Below are positions 1-10,395 of a DNA stretch of 64,000 bases, piece after piece. Origin of the DNA: Nemertoderma westbladi. Taxonomy: Eukaryota > Xenacoelomorpha > Nemertodermatida > Nemertodermatidae. The stretch is taken from assembly GCA_032718475.1 (NCBI GenBank), contig JAUCBJ010004049.1, forward strand, positions 21,165 through 85,164, in the 5' to 3' direction. Under the pieces are notes generated by a model that did no database searches, was not told the DNA's origin, and saw only the letters and a program-made list of their open reading frames with translations. Numbering within the stretch: position 1 is the first letter of the stretch; the number at the start of each line of letters is the position of its first letter. A program made the translations under genes and the position numbers.

Positions 1-945
1 CTGTGCGACCATTAGTCTAACACTTGGGATAAATAAATAATTGTTTGTGGCAGAACGGGTTGAGTATGTATGTACATCTGATGATTTCTTGAAAAGGTCG
101 TAAATTTCAGGGGAGTATATATAATTATTATTATGAATGTCATACATCAATTTATTAATTTCAAGTTTATATAATGGATCTACCGGAAGTATATTAAGGT
201 TTCTATATAATGGGAGTGAGGATGTGAGGTAGTGACTATGAGTAATAATTCTTAGAAGTTTATTTATTTTAATACGCAAAGGATTTAAAACGGAATTAGA
301 TGTACTTCCCCAAATAATTATACTATACTGAATATATGGTTGTATTAAAGAGTAATACAACATTCTTAAAATATTCAGGGGAAAAATGAAACGTAATTTG
401 AAAAAATTACCGCAGGTCCTACTAATTTTTTTAATAATGTAAGCAACATGGGATTTCCAATTTAACTTGTTATCGATTAGCAGCCCCAGATATTTCGTAG
501 TATTAATTATTTTTAGCGCTGAATTTTTCAATTTGACTTTTGGAAGAGTATCAAAATTAATAATTTTGTTAGAGAATATAGTGTATTGTGTTTTTTTAAC
601 GTTGGGTGAAAGTTTATTGTCCTGTAACCAATCAACTACTTTATTAAATTCTATGTTTGTATTAAAAATCAAATTATTTAGATTATTATCAACTCTGAGA
701 AGACTGGTGTCATCTGCAAATAAAGATGCCAATAAATTAGAGGAATTTGGTAGGTCATTTATGAAAATTATAAATAAAAGGGGACCTAGGATTGACCATT
801 GCGGGATGCCGCAAGATAGCGGGAAGCTTAAAGATAAAATGTTATCGATCGATACCACTTGGGAACGGTTATTTAAATAATCTTTGAATAAGTTGTTGTT
901 GAATTTTTACGAAACCCGAATTGATGTATTGATAAATATGTGTAT
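1..945 (-). pseudogene. LINE reverse transcriptase, palm/thumb and C-terminal part
   Basis: On the minus strand the segment beginning near 830 reads CGMPQWSILGPLLFIIFIND, the RT motif that is usually PQGS; here Gly is Trp. The catalytic box FADDTSLL follows, with the FADD codons at 709-720, then YLGLLIDNKLNW (about 460-495) and a C-terminal part with a THSHYLTSSLPLYRNLNI-like region near 200-240. The open frame on the opposite strand at 467-880 is only the antisense shadow of this domain. The copy is interrupted by stops around 880-945 and is cut by the window edge. Confidence 0.8.
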
Positions 946-1335
946 TTAATAAATATTAAGATAATTTAGTAATTGATCATTTAGAATGCGTTCATATATT
1001 TTACTAAACACAGGGAGAAGAGAAATAGGTCTATAGTTATCAACATTAAATGGGTCACCACTTTTAAAAACTGGTAATACTTTAGCTTGCTTAAGTTTAT
1101 CAGGGAAGAAACCTTTAGTTATGGATAAATTAATTAAGTAACACACGTGATGTGATAGAGGTTTCGCGGCAATTTTTAAAAGTTTAATTGGAAACTCGTC
1201 ATTGGTTGACGATGCTTCAGACAGTTGGAGTATGTGGTATTCAACTTCGACTGGCGAAGTTTCTGCTAAAACAAAGGAATTTGATTTTGTACTTCTTATA
1301 TGGCGTATGGGACTAGATCTAATATTTTGAGACAA
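946..1335 (-). pseudogene. LINE reverse transcriptase, N-terminal fragment
   Basis: A 129-residue open stretch matching the fingers region of LINE RTs: an IKLLKIAAKPL segment, then KQAKVLPVFKSGDP followed by NYRPISLLPVFSKIYERIL. This is RT motif 1 and its surroundings in CR1/Jockey-like elements. It is separated from the endonuclease frame by about 100 bases with stops and ends at a stop at 946. The rest of the RT follows on the same strand below 946. Confidence 0.85.
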
Positions 1336-1432
1336 ATTAAATTATATAATTAATTAAATTAATTATTAAATTATAATATTATTAAATTCCTGGACAATTT
1401 CCTTCTTATTTGTGAGTTCAATCTGTGAAATA

Positions 1433-2848
1433 TTAGTGGATCCGCAGGTTTTGATTTATTTTTGGATAGTTCCCTTTAGTAGGTCGGTTTAACACCTCGT
1501 TAATCGTAGACCACGTTTTCCTCATATTATTAGAATTTTCGGCAAATTTATCTTTAAAATACTGTTTCTGGGTCTGTCTAGTTAATTTTAAAAAACAGTT
1601 CCTATATTGCTTGTATTCTTTAAAATTTTGTTGCGTTGGCCTTCTCAAATATTTTCTGTATAATTTGTTTTTAACTGTGGAAGATTTTAATAAGGATGTG
1701 GTTAACCAGGCTTTTCGTTTTATTAGATTACTGGGTATAACTTTTGTTGGCAAATTAGTTTGACTAATTTTTTTAAAATCATCATAAAATGCATTATATT
1801 TTTCATCATCAAGTAATGAATTACAATTATAAGACCAATTAGCAGGTAGGGTGCAATCAGCATAAAATAAATTGGGATCAAATTTACTAAAGTCAAATAC
1901 TTTTCTAAGGCTATCGGGGTTATTGAAGAAAGTATTATAATTGTTAAGGACAATAAACGTTGGTAAATGATCAGTTGTTCCAACCTGGGCAGAAAATACC
2001 CCAGAATGACATATCGATGAAGAGATATTAGTGCATATATGGTCGATGAGAGTCTTCGAATGATCTGTTATTCTCGTTGGGACAGAAATTGTTTGTTTGA
2101 ACCCGTTTGAGGAAAGCATTTGAGTATAATTGAATGAATTTAAATTCGATTTTTTTAAATCAATATTGAAATCGCCACATATTAAAATATCAGAATTATG
2201 TTTGTTTAGTTTGGTAAATTGTAGATCAAGCAATTCATTAAATTGTGTTGTACTGACGGAATCGGGTCGATAAACACAACCAATGATTAGTTTCTTATTA
2301 GACTTCCGATGTATTTGAATCCAACCGTTTTCAATTTGAGGCATTTTTAAATCATCGCGTTGCTCGAATTTACATGAGTTATTTACATATATGGCTGTAC
2401 CACCGCGATCGAGTTTACCATAAGATCTGAAATCAAAAATCGGTTTATGGTATCCATCTAAATCATACAAATTTGAGCAATCATCATTTTCGGTTAAGAA
2501 AGTTTCGGTAAGAGTTAAAATATCAATTTTTTTATTGAGGCTTTCAAGGAAGATACATACATCTGTGAAATTCATACGAATGCTTCTACAATTTAGATTT
2601 AGTAATGCTAAGGATGAGTCATCATTTGGGAAAGTATTGTTGAAATTTTCTTCCGAAAAATATTCTCCAATATTTAAGTAATCGGTGGTGTTAAAATCGG
2701 GGTCTATTTCATTGAAAATATTATTAAATTCTGAAGAGTTAGCAGCCCTGATATTATCATCGTTTATGAGATTTTGAAATATGTCATCATCATCGTCACT
2801 TACGTTATAAAATGGCAAGATGTCAACCAGACAATCGAGGTCGAGCAA
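1433..2848 (-). pseudogene. LINE AP-endonuclease domain (5' part of ORF2)
   Basis: A 471-residue open stretch with the endonuclease/exonuclease/phosphatase fold motifs in order: LNLNCRSI (about residue 83), LTLTETFL, the RGGTAIYV block, GCVYRPD, ICGDFNIDL, PTRITDHSKTLIDHI and TTDHLPTF. These supply the catalytic Asn, Glu, Asp and His of the family, so the domain itself looks complete. The first 80 residues are acidic (a run of five Asp) and carry no motif I know. After the domain there is a basic linker typical of the region before the RT. The frame then stops and the RT lies in another frame. The Met at 2848 is simply the first in the frame, close to the junction with BEL-like sequence, and may not be the native start. 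Confidence 0.85.
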
Positions 2849-3818
2849 TACCGGTTCCTGGATGATATCGATTTCTCAATACCGGAAGTGGTCGTCTCAA
2901 AGGTATCCATCTAGTCGGAAAGGATTGTCCGACGGCCCACGAGAGAGTAAGGACCATATTCGGAGAGAATAAGCAGCGGGATCCGACGGCGATACTCACG
3001 CCGTTCGGATGGACGCTTAGCGGCCCAATTAAAACCAAGATTCCATCCAGGGTGTCGGAGACATCAGGGTGCATGCTATCAGGCACCATTAAGGACATAA
3101 AGGAGAAACCAGAGACGGGCGATGGGGAGGTCCCATGTGAGAAGTGGCCCGGGGAAGAATACCAGGAGTTGGGTATGGATCTGGAACCACGTGTAGTGGA
3201 GCGTGGTGAAAGGATAGAGGATAGTTCCAGAGAAATACCGTCAGTAAATGATTCAGGAGGGGAAGTAACAGCAAGAGAGTGGGCGGAGGAGAATGGATTT
3301 GACGCGGAAGACTTAGAGACGATGGGAGGGACAAGGATGTCCCCGGCAACAATCGGTATGAGGATGGAGAAGAGTGGACGGCAAGATGTCCGGATAAGTG
3401 TCCGGAGGAGACGCCGGTCCGGTTGAGAGGCATACCGAAAAGGGGAAGGTCAAATAAGAAGACAGGGTGGAAAGGGATAGGATTAGTATTATCCATGCTG
3501 TTCTATCTATTCTTTCGATTTCTTTTCATTCTACCGCCAGGTGAAGACAAGATGAAGGGTGGCCTTTTGCTGCCAGGGGACCATGAGGAAATCAAGAAGG
3601 CGACTGGAAGACCCGATTTTAGGGTGGTGGAGGAGGCTAGCGAGAGTGGTAGATACTTACCCCGACGAGGACGGAAGAGTCCGGTCGGTGGAGGTGAGAA
3701 TAGGAGGCAAGATAGGAGCAAAGGAGAGGAAGACCTACAGGAGGGCTGTAGGAAAGAGCTGCCTATTAGAAGGGGCACCTTAGAGTTTAGTCGTCCAAAT
3801 GTTGGACTGAGGGGGGTG
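2820..3818 (+). pseudogene. BEL/Pao LTR retrotransposon remnant (protease and C-terminal Pol pieces)
   Basis: Two pieces of a BEL/Pao polyprotein are recognisable on the plus strand. At about 2905-3050 one frame reads HLVGKDCPTAHERVRTIFG and then TPFGWTLSGPI, the end of the A17-type aspartic protease just before the RT; a one-base frame change near 2900 joins it to FLDDIDFSIPEV upstream. At about 3636-3785 another frame reads TYPDEDGRVRSVEVRIGG and then YRRAVGKSCLLE, the C-terminal tail of BEL/Pao Pol. The RT, RNase H and integrase expected in between (more than 2 kb) are missing, so this is an internally deleted relic. The bases after it, GGACTGAGGGGGG then TGGGAATG, look like a polypurine tract and the start of a 3' LTR. 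Confidence 0.65.
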
Positions 3819-4142
3819 GGAATGAGGGTGAGACGCCCTTCCCACACACACAAATATAAAAAAAAAATAATAATAAATAATAAAATAAGAAGTGAGATAA
3901 TAGAAAGTTAGAAAGTAATAGTAGTAGATAGTTAGATAGTAAATAGTAGTTAGAAAGTTAGTAAAAGTTAGTAAGAAGTAGGAAAGTTAGTAGAAGTTAG
4001 TAAGAGTAAGGGGAGAGTTAGAAGTAGGCAGAAATTAGGGAGTGTGGTATATAAACATACCACGGGAGTAGGAGGGTACATAGTACCATTAGAGTTAGAA
4101 GTAGGTAGAAAGAGAGGGAGTGCGGTATGTAGACATACCATG

Positions 4143-4446
4143 AGAAGTAGTAGAGTAGAGGGGTTGTGGGCACCGAAAGCGCCACGTAGAAAGAGAGTAG
4201 AGGGGTTGTGGGCACCGAAAGCGCCACATAGAAAAAGAGTAGAGGGGTTGTGGGCACCGAAAGCGCCACGTAGAAAGAGAGTAGAGGGGTTGTGGGCACC
4301 GAAAGCGCCACATAGAAAGAGAGTAGAGGGGTTGTGGGCACCGAAAGCGCCACATAGAAAGAGAGTAGAGGGGTTGTGGGAACCTTAAGCGCCACGTAGA
4401 AAGAGAGTAGAGGGGTTGTGGGCACCGAAAGCACCACGTAGTGAGA
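4143..4446 (+). repeat. 42-bp minisatellite, about 7 copies
   Basis: The string GGGTTGTGGG recurs at 4161, 4203, 4245, 4287, 4329, 4371 and 4413, exactly 42 bp apart. Units share AGAGGGGTTGTGGGCACCGA and AAGCGCCAC; the unit at 4371 diverges (GGGAACCTTA). Because 42 is a multiple of three, long false open frames appear on both strands. Confidence 0.95.
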
Positions 4447-4701
4447 GAGTGAAGGGTGTGGTATGTAGGACGTAGGTATTAGGTAGTAGCATTATGTAGG
4501 TAATAGCAGTATTAGGGTACATAGTACCATAGAAGTTAGAAGTTGTGAGCACCGAGAGCGCCACGTAGTAAGAAAGTAAAGAGTATGTAGGCATAGTATA
4601 GTAATAGTAGGGTAAGGGTAAGAAGTAAGTAGCAAGGTAGATAGAATGATAGCACAGAGAGGGGTAGCATAAGAAAAATTGGCACTTAGGGAGTGGTAGA
4701 G

Positions 4702-4903
4702 ACACAGGACATTGTGAAGCAGTGGGGATGGGCCAGCTCATGAGCCTTGTCTGCCACAAGCCGATGGACTGGGGCAAGTTCCGGGGGGAGCACGGACCGG
4801 GCACAGGACATTGTGGAGCAGTGGCGATGGGGCCAGCTCATGAGGCTTGTCTGCCACAAGCCGAAGGACTGGGGTAAGTTCCGAGGGAAGTATGGAGAGG
4901 AGG
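4702..4903 (+). repeat. Tandem duplication, about 99-bp period
   Basis: CACAGGACATTGTG at 4703 recurs at 4802, and GCTTGTCTGCCACAAGCCGA-like sequence follows in both. The copies differ at scattered positions, so the duplication is not new. Confidence 0.85.
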
Positions 4904-5078
4904 TGTTGGCACGAGAGGAGTATGAGAGGAGTACGAGGTGTTGACACAATGAGAGAATGTAGACGGGTGGAATTCAAATGTGGGGAGCGAGCAGTAAGGA
5001 AGAGAGTGAGATACGATAGGGTCCATAGGATGTAGAGTGGAGTGAGGTTAGAGTGAGTTCAGAGTGAGAGTTTTTGAA

Positions 5079-5429
5079 AATTGTGTGAAGAGTCCACAAT
5101 TGTCTCAAACGGAGACGTCAGATACCTTGGTGCAACATAGGTTGCGATTGCACCAAGGAGGGGTAGCAACATCATACCCAGGGGGGGCGGCCTGGAATGC
5201 CGACCCCGAGAAAAGAACTCCACCCCAGACCCGATAGTAGATCGGGTTCCAGCGGAATTGAAGCGCACTTGAGGTTGATGCTATCTTCTCACCGGGAAGA
5301 TAGCATGGGGGGGAGTGTAAGCGGATTTAATTCCGCCTCATTACCCACCAGAAAATGGGATAGTGGCATTTTCAGCAATATGTTGGAGATACGAGATTAG
5401 CAATATTAATCTCGTATCACAACCAACAT
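5079..5429 (+). promoter_or_regulatory. LINE leader with a run of consecutive hairpins
   Basis: Perfect stems follow one another with little sequence between: 5079-5085/5095-5101 (7 bp), 5102-5106/5112-5116 (5 bp), 5125-5135/5148-5158 (11 bp), 5161-5165/5175-5179 (5 bp), 5229-5235/5241-5247 (7 bp), 5278-5288/5296-5306 (11 bp), 5321-5325/5332-5336 (5 bp), 5351-5357/5367-5373 (7 bp), 5388-5399/5407-5418 (12 bp). The last is enclosed by an outer stem 5380-5386/5423-5429. I paired the bases by eye. The density suggests a folded 5' UTR, which could serve translation, RT binding or RNA stability; the role is not known. Confidence 0.75.
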
Positions 5430-5857
5430 TTGGGGGGGGGCAACACAAGCCCCGAAGCACACCATACGATGCCGCTGTCGCTGTAGGCCTGCCGACAATA
5501 AGACCAAGAAAGATACCGGTACTAGGCGTATACAGTTTTTATCCCTGAGTCAGACTACAGCCAGACAGCACAATGTCCCCGCTCTTAATCTCCACAGTTT
5601 TCATCGTTCTGGGTCGTTTCGTTGTGGCAGAACCATCCGATCCGCGGGGTAACCCTGCAACCCACCCAATACCCGTATTGGACTGGTTTGCGGAACACCC
5701 TGTCGCTACCGTTTCGAACTGCCGCGCCGAATCGACGGAGATGTGGTCGACGAGTGGATTTAGCCTCTACTGCTCTCGTCGGGGAAGAAGATCTTGGGTC
5801 TCCTCTCCACGATCTAGAGGCCTAATCGCTAAACTCTGTCTACTGTCTCTGGCTGGG

Positions 5858-5881
5858 GATATTGAGACCAACCCAGGACCC
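5858..5881 (+). other. 2A translational-recoding (StopGo) motif
   Basis: Codons 96-103 read DIETNPGP, an exact match to the 2A consensus D(V/I)ExNPGP. A Leu-rich stretch LCLLSLAG precedes it, as is usual. In known 2As the ribosome skips the bond between the last Gly (5876-5878) and Pro (5879-5881), giving two proteins from one frame. Here that would release about 102 N-terminal residues from the PHD-endonuclease-RT protein. The motif is seen directly; activity is inferred. Confidence 0.9.
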
Positions 5882-7961
5882 AGCAGGACGCGGGCCCCGA
5901 AGATCAACTGTCCCGTCTGTCAACGAGGAACAAACTCTCGGAGTAAGATCGTCCAATGCGAGAGTTGTGACACATTTGTACATTTAAAATGTTACCGTAG
6001 GAAAAGCAGTAATTTATTCTCCACCAGAAACAATCTTGAACCAAGTTTTCTCTGCAATAGCTGTATTTTTACCGAACTTCCCTTTCATGATACAATTTTA
6101 GAATCAGAAACCGACGATTCATTTCTCACATCGCCTCTGCAAACTCCAAGTGATGCTGAGAGTGAAACTTTTAATTTTTTTAAGAAAAAAGGTCTGCATT
6201 TTTTGCACTTAAACGCACGATCTCTGCTTCCAAAACTTTCCGAAATTCGTATTTTAATCAATAAATCCAACCCAGCAGTTTTAACAATCTCTGAAACTTG
6301 GCTCGATGATAGTGTTTCTGATGGAGAAATTTATATTGATAATTACGTAGTTTTACGTAAGGATAGGGACAGACACGGTGGTGGTGTCTGTACTTACATT
6401 CGATGTGATTTAGCTTTTAATCGTAGGGAAGATTTAGAGACTTGTGACGAAGTTTTACTGGTGGAACTTTTACTTCCTAAAACTAAACCTATTTTAATCG
6501 GTACTTTATATCGGCCCCCTAAACAATCAGATTTTTTGCAAAATTTTGAAAATACAATTTTATGTAATCTTAGGTCAGACTGTGAAATATATTTCTTAGG
6601 TGATTTTAATATCTGTTACCATCACAAAGCATCCCCCATCTGTAAACAGTACCAAAGTATTTTAAATTTGTTTGGTTTAAAACAAATTATTCGAGATTCT
6701 ACCAGAATTACCAGTAAAACTTATACTTTACTAGATCACATCCTTTGTAATAATACCGATATTATTTCTCAATCTGGGGTTTTACCTATAGGTCTAAGCG
6801 ATCATTTTATAGTTTTTTGCACAAGAAAGACACAAAAATCTTTTTTCGGGGATCATAAAACAGTAACAGTTAGCAGGTCTATGAAAAATTACAGCAAGGA
6901 ACGCTTTTTAAGTTTGTTAGTTAATTGTGACTGGGAACCCTGTTTTAAGGCCGCTGACATTAACCTTGCGTACACTGTTTTTAAAGATATATTTTTAAAG
7001 GCACTTAATACTGTAGCACCAATTAAAGAAATTAGTCTTAAACAACGCACTGAGCCCTGGATGACCTCGGGTATTCTTAGTAATATCAGAGAAAGAGATA
7101 ACTATTTGTATAAATTTAGGAAATACCGTGTCTTAGCTGATTATAATAATTACTGCAAATATAGAAACCTTGTCCAACGGGAAATAAAAAAAGCTAAATC
7201 TGAATATTTGTACAACAAAATAAGTGAGAATAAAGATAATCCAAAAAGTCTATGGTCTACCCTAAAATCTTTAGGTTATAAAAACCTTAAATCTAAATCG
7301 AATATTGTTCTGCAAGATAACGGTGAGCTGATTCATGATCATACTCTAGTTAGTAATTTATTTTATTATTATTTTACTAATGTTGCCTCTAATTTAGTTA
7401 AGAAATTACCGTTATCAAGTAATAAATATAGTATAGGGTCCGAAACTCTAAATAATTTTTATTTAGAAAAGTTACAAAATTCAGAAAAGTTATTTTTAAA
7501 ACCCGTTTCTGAGGATTTCGTTTTTAAAAATCTACTTAGCCTATCAGCCTCAAAAAGTACCGGTCTAGATCTAATACCTGCCCGTTTTCTTAAGGATGGT
7601 GCTGAAGTACTTAAAGTGCCTATTACTTTTATTATTAATTACTCTATCGTAGATAATGTAGTACCAGACGAACTGAAATTAGCTAAGGTTGTTCCTCTGT
7701 ATAAAAAGAATAGTAAAGTAGAACCCTGTAATTACAGACCTGTTAGTATCTTAAGTATTGTATCTAAAATTCTAGAACGTTCTGTTTTTCTACAGCTGGA
7801 GGCACATCTTAGTAGGCTAAATCTGATCTATGAACTTCAGTCCGGTTTTCGTAAATCATATTCTACAGACACCTGCCTTATTAACTTAACTGATACAATT
7901 AGATGTAATAACGCAAAGGGTTTATATACTGGTATGGTAATGTTGGACCTACAAAAGGCTT

Positions 7962-7996
7962 TCGATACTGTAGATCACTGTCGATAATGTAGATCA
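7962..7996 (+). repeat. Short imperfect duplication that introduces the LINE stop codon
   Basis: TCGATACTGTAGATCA (7962-7977) is followed by CTG and TCGATAATGTAGATCA (7981-7996). Compared with the usual FDTVDHSILL of LINE RTs there are five extra codons, the third of them TAA (7985-7987). The frame is unchanged after the insertion. Confidence 0.75.
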
Positions 7997-9421
7997 ATTC
8001 TGCTTGGTAAGTTAGGCCTGATGGGTGTAGGTTCTATAGACTGGTTCAAGTCCTACCTGTCAGACAGAGGTCAAACTGTAGTCATTAGCAAATCGCTGTC
8101 TACTGTACAAGAGATTACCTGTGGTGTACCGCAAGGTAGTATATTAGGTCCTCTGCTTTTTGTATGCTATGTAAATGATATGATAAGTAGTATAGATCCC
8201 GATTTTAAACTCATTTTATATGCCGACGACAGTGCTCTTATTTTCTCTCATAAAGATCCTATCCATATTTCCCAAAAGTTAAGTGCAGTTCTAGAATCCT
8301 GTAATGAGTGGTTGGTTGATAATAAGCTATCCATTCACTACGGTAAAACTGAAAGTATTTTGTTTGGTTCCAAAAGAAAGTTAAAGAAGGTAACTAAGTT
8401 TGAAGTCACTAGTAATGGACATAAGATTGAAAATAAAAAGGAAGTTAAATATTTAGGCGCCACATTTGATAACTGCTTATCAGGAGAAAACACAGTGAAA
8501 AATATTTTCTCGAAAGTTAACAGTAGGCTTAGGTTTCTATACAGAAATAAAAATAGTTTAAACACCGACTCCCGCAAGTTACTTTGCTCTTCTTTAATAC
8601 AGTGTCACATGGACTATGCGTGCTCTTCTTGGTATGAAGGCTTAACCAAACAGCTTAAATGTAAATTACAAGTAGCTCAGAATAAAGTAGTACGATTTAT
8701 TAAAGACTACAAACCTAGGCACCACCTAACTCCAGATGACTTTTCTGAATCTGGACTACTTAACTTAGATAGTAGAGTTAAGCAGCTACGCCTTAACCAT
8801 GTGCATAAAGTGTATAATGGTAAATGTCCCAATTACCTAAAACAAAAATTCAACAGAGTACGCGATACACACTCTTACAGTACCAGAGCTAGTGTTTCAA
8901 ACTTCTACCTCCCGAATTGTAAATCCTTTGAATCTGATACTTTCTTTTTTAACGGCATAAAAAATTGGAACGCTCTGCCTAATGAAATTAAAAACCTAAA
9001 TAATCAACGTTCTTTTAAATCTGCAGTTAAATCTCACCTCCGTGTGCAATGTAAAAATAGGTTCAATAGTCCTACAGTAAGTTATTAGTTTATTAATTAT
9101 TTACTATTTATACTGTAATTACGTTTTATATTAAATTGTTCTGTACATTACATCTTTATCGTTGAGTCGGGCATTGTCACGCTCTCGGTAAAGTTGTACA
9201 TGTACATAGTGTAATTACGTTTTATATGGGTTTTAGGTTAGCGTAGTGTAATATTGTATTTGTAACCAAGTAACGTAAAGGACCCCCTTGGAAATAAGCT
9301 GCAAAGCTTTAGGGGTAATCCTATATGTTATGTTGGACAATACCTTTATACCGGTACATTGTTTGGTGTATTTGTTATTGTTTTTACATAATGTATAAAT
9401 AAATCTATCTATCTATCTATA

Positions 9422-9960
9422 AGCCACACACAAAGGAAGGTAGAGGTCAAACCACCTCGGAGGGGACACAGCTACAGTAGTAGGGGCTAGCAGCAGAGGG
9501 GAAACACTCCCAGAGAGTGCCAGGGTGAGAAGTAGGATATTAGCCAAAAGGGGGGAGGAAAGCACGTGATAGGGCACAGAAGAGCATCCATTAGGTAACA
9601 GGCCAAAGTAACGTAGGAGGTGAAGCAATATTGGTATATCAATCATATATTACCTCCCGCTACCGGTTTTGTGATTCAGTTAGCTATTACTTAGTTTCAG
9701 TGCAGACCGGTAATATTGTTTCACCGTCATCGTATATCGGCTGTCATCATACATTACCATTACCGGTATCAGACATATACAATATTTATTGTGCTACTAT
9801 TATTATATATATATATTACAACGCAAGGAATAACATCAAAACTCTGAACGCTTTTCTCGAACGGCCTCGGCCAAGCAATCAATACCATCTTAAAGCCTGC
9901 GGTGACGCGTATAAACAACCTACCCGGTCGGGATCTCTGATCCCGTCACAATAATGACGC
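9422..9960. other. Non-coding flank, possible continuation of an interrupted LTR
   Basis: It begins purine-rich (9422-9600), like the DNA on the other side of the LINE, then becomes AT-rich and ends in CGGTCGGGATCTCTGATCCC then GTCACA, reminiscent of an LTR 3' end. I infer, weakly, that the LINE sits inside a BEL-type LTR. No gene seen. Confidence 0.3.
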
Positions 9961-10395
9961 GGTGACATACTGGATATACTGGACATACATAGTAAAATGT
10001 ATGGCGTAGGGACATACTGAGAAATAACTGCGATATAAAGCTGGAAAATATGTGGCCCTGGCGATTTGGTAGTGCGAAAATAATTCCACACAAATAAATA
10101 AAATACTTACAAACCATTTCTACTTCAATGCTCTAACTATATAATATAATCTATATAATGTGCTCTATTTTATTTCTTTGGATATTTTCGACATAAACAT
10201 TAAGAATTTAAAGAAAAGAAAGACTTTCTTGTCTTCTTTTTGATTCGTTCACATTTTCCATTGGCCTTCGCCATCGAAAATAGTATTATTTTACTATTCC
10301 AGGAAAATGAAGATTAAATACTCCAAAAAAAGTAAACTTTCTTTATCTGAAAAATCATCTTTTTCTCATTAAAATTGGTAGAAAACAGTGCCATA
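9961..10395. other. AT-rich stretch without recognisable gene
   Basis: Short open frames here have no motif, repeat or splice context. Nothing further seen. Confidence 0.5.

Larger units (their letters stand above)
1..2848 (-). mobile_element. Decayed CR1/Jockey-type non-LTR retrotransposon (LINE)
   Basis: Reading the minus strand from 2848 down gives an AP-type endonuclease, then a reverse transcriptase that runs off the window at base 1. Endonuclease and RT are the usual pair for LINE ORF2, nicking DNA and priming reverse transcription on the target. The copy is dead: the endonuclease frame stops at 1433, the RT resumes in another frame at 1335, stops at 946, and continues with further breaks to base 1. 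On the right it abuts BEL/Pao-like sequence at about 2820-2850, so one element was probably inserted into or recombined with the other. The clade (CR1, Jockey or a relative) is inferred from motif style only. No 3' tail is visible because the element leaves the window. Confidence 0.85.
3819..5070. other. Purine-rich non-coding stretch, possible BEL 3' LTR, with tandem repeats
   Basis: The plus strand is purine-rich with (TAG)-like low-complexity repeats (AGAAAGTTAGTAG...) and two ordered tandem repeats (4143-4446 and 4702-4903). It follows a polypurine-tract-like run after the BEL/Pao tail, so it may be LTR sequence. Similar purine-rich DNA resumes at 9422, after the LINE, which would fit a LINE inserted into an LTR. 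That is inference: no matching 5' LTR lies in the window. Open frames here on both strands come from the repeats and are not genes. Confidence 0.4.
5573..9088 (+). pseudogene. LINE polyprotein: signal-like N-terminus, 2A, PHD, endonuclease, RT; one in-frame stop
   Basis: ATG 5573 has A at -3 and is the first Met after an in-frame TGA at 5546. Residues 1-19 are hydrophobic (MSPLLISTVFIVLGRFVVA), like a signal peptide. GDIETNPGP at 95-103 is a 2A motif. A C4HC3 PHD finger follows: Cys113, 116, 129, 132, His137, Cys140, 161, 164. The AP endonuclease is at about 208-415 (LHLNARSL, ISETWLDD, GTLYRPP, FLGDFNI, LLDHILC, LSDHF). The RT follows with NYRPVSILS, the DLQKAFDTVDH block, CGVPQGSILGPLLF and catalytic YADD (codons 8219-8230). 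TAA at 7985-7987 interrupts the RT between motif A and the PQGS box; reading resumes in the same frame. Ignoring it, the coding region is 1171 codons, a normal ORF2 size. Without readthrough the copy cannot make active RT. Confidence 0.9.
5070..9421 (+). mobile_element. Near full-length LINE with 2A motif, PHD finger, endonuclease and RT
   Basis: The element has a structured leader (about 5079-5572), one long coding region (5573-9088) broken by a single stop, a 3' UTR (9089-9400) and a terminal microsatellite (CTAT repeats, 9402-9421), the sort of tail CR1/L2-type LINEs carry. A second copy of the last 735 bp or so lies on the minus strand at 21537-22272 and confirms the 3' end. The exact 5' end is uncertain; I place it just before the first hairpin. 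No target duplication could be assigned. The gene content (2A, PHD, AP endonuclease, RT) fits CR1/L2-like LINEs of invertebrate deuterostomes and molluscs, where 2A motifs have been reported. Confidence 0.85.

Noticed and set aside
467-880. 137-residue protein on the plus strand
   Set aside because: Antisense shadow of the LINE reverse transcriptase, whose FADD motif lies on the minus strand here.
4018-4437. Repetitive proteins on both strands
   Set aside because: They are products of a 42-bp repeat that happens to have no stops; no start context, domain or conservation.
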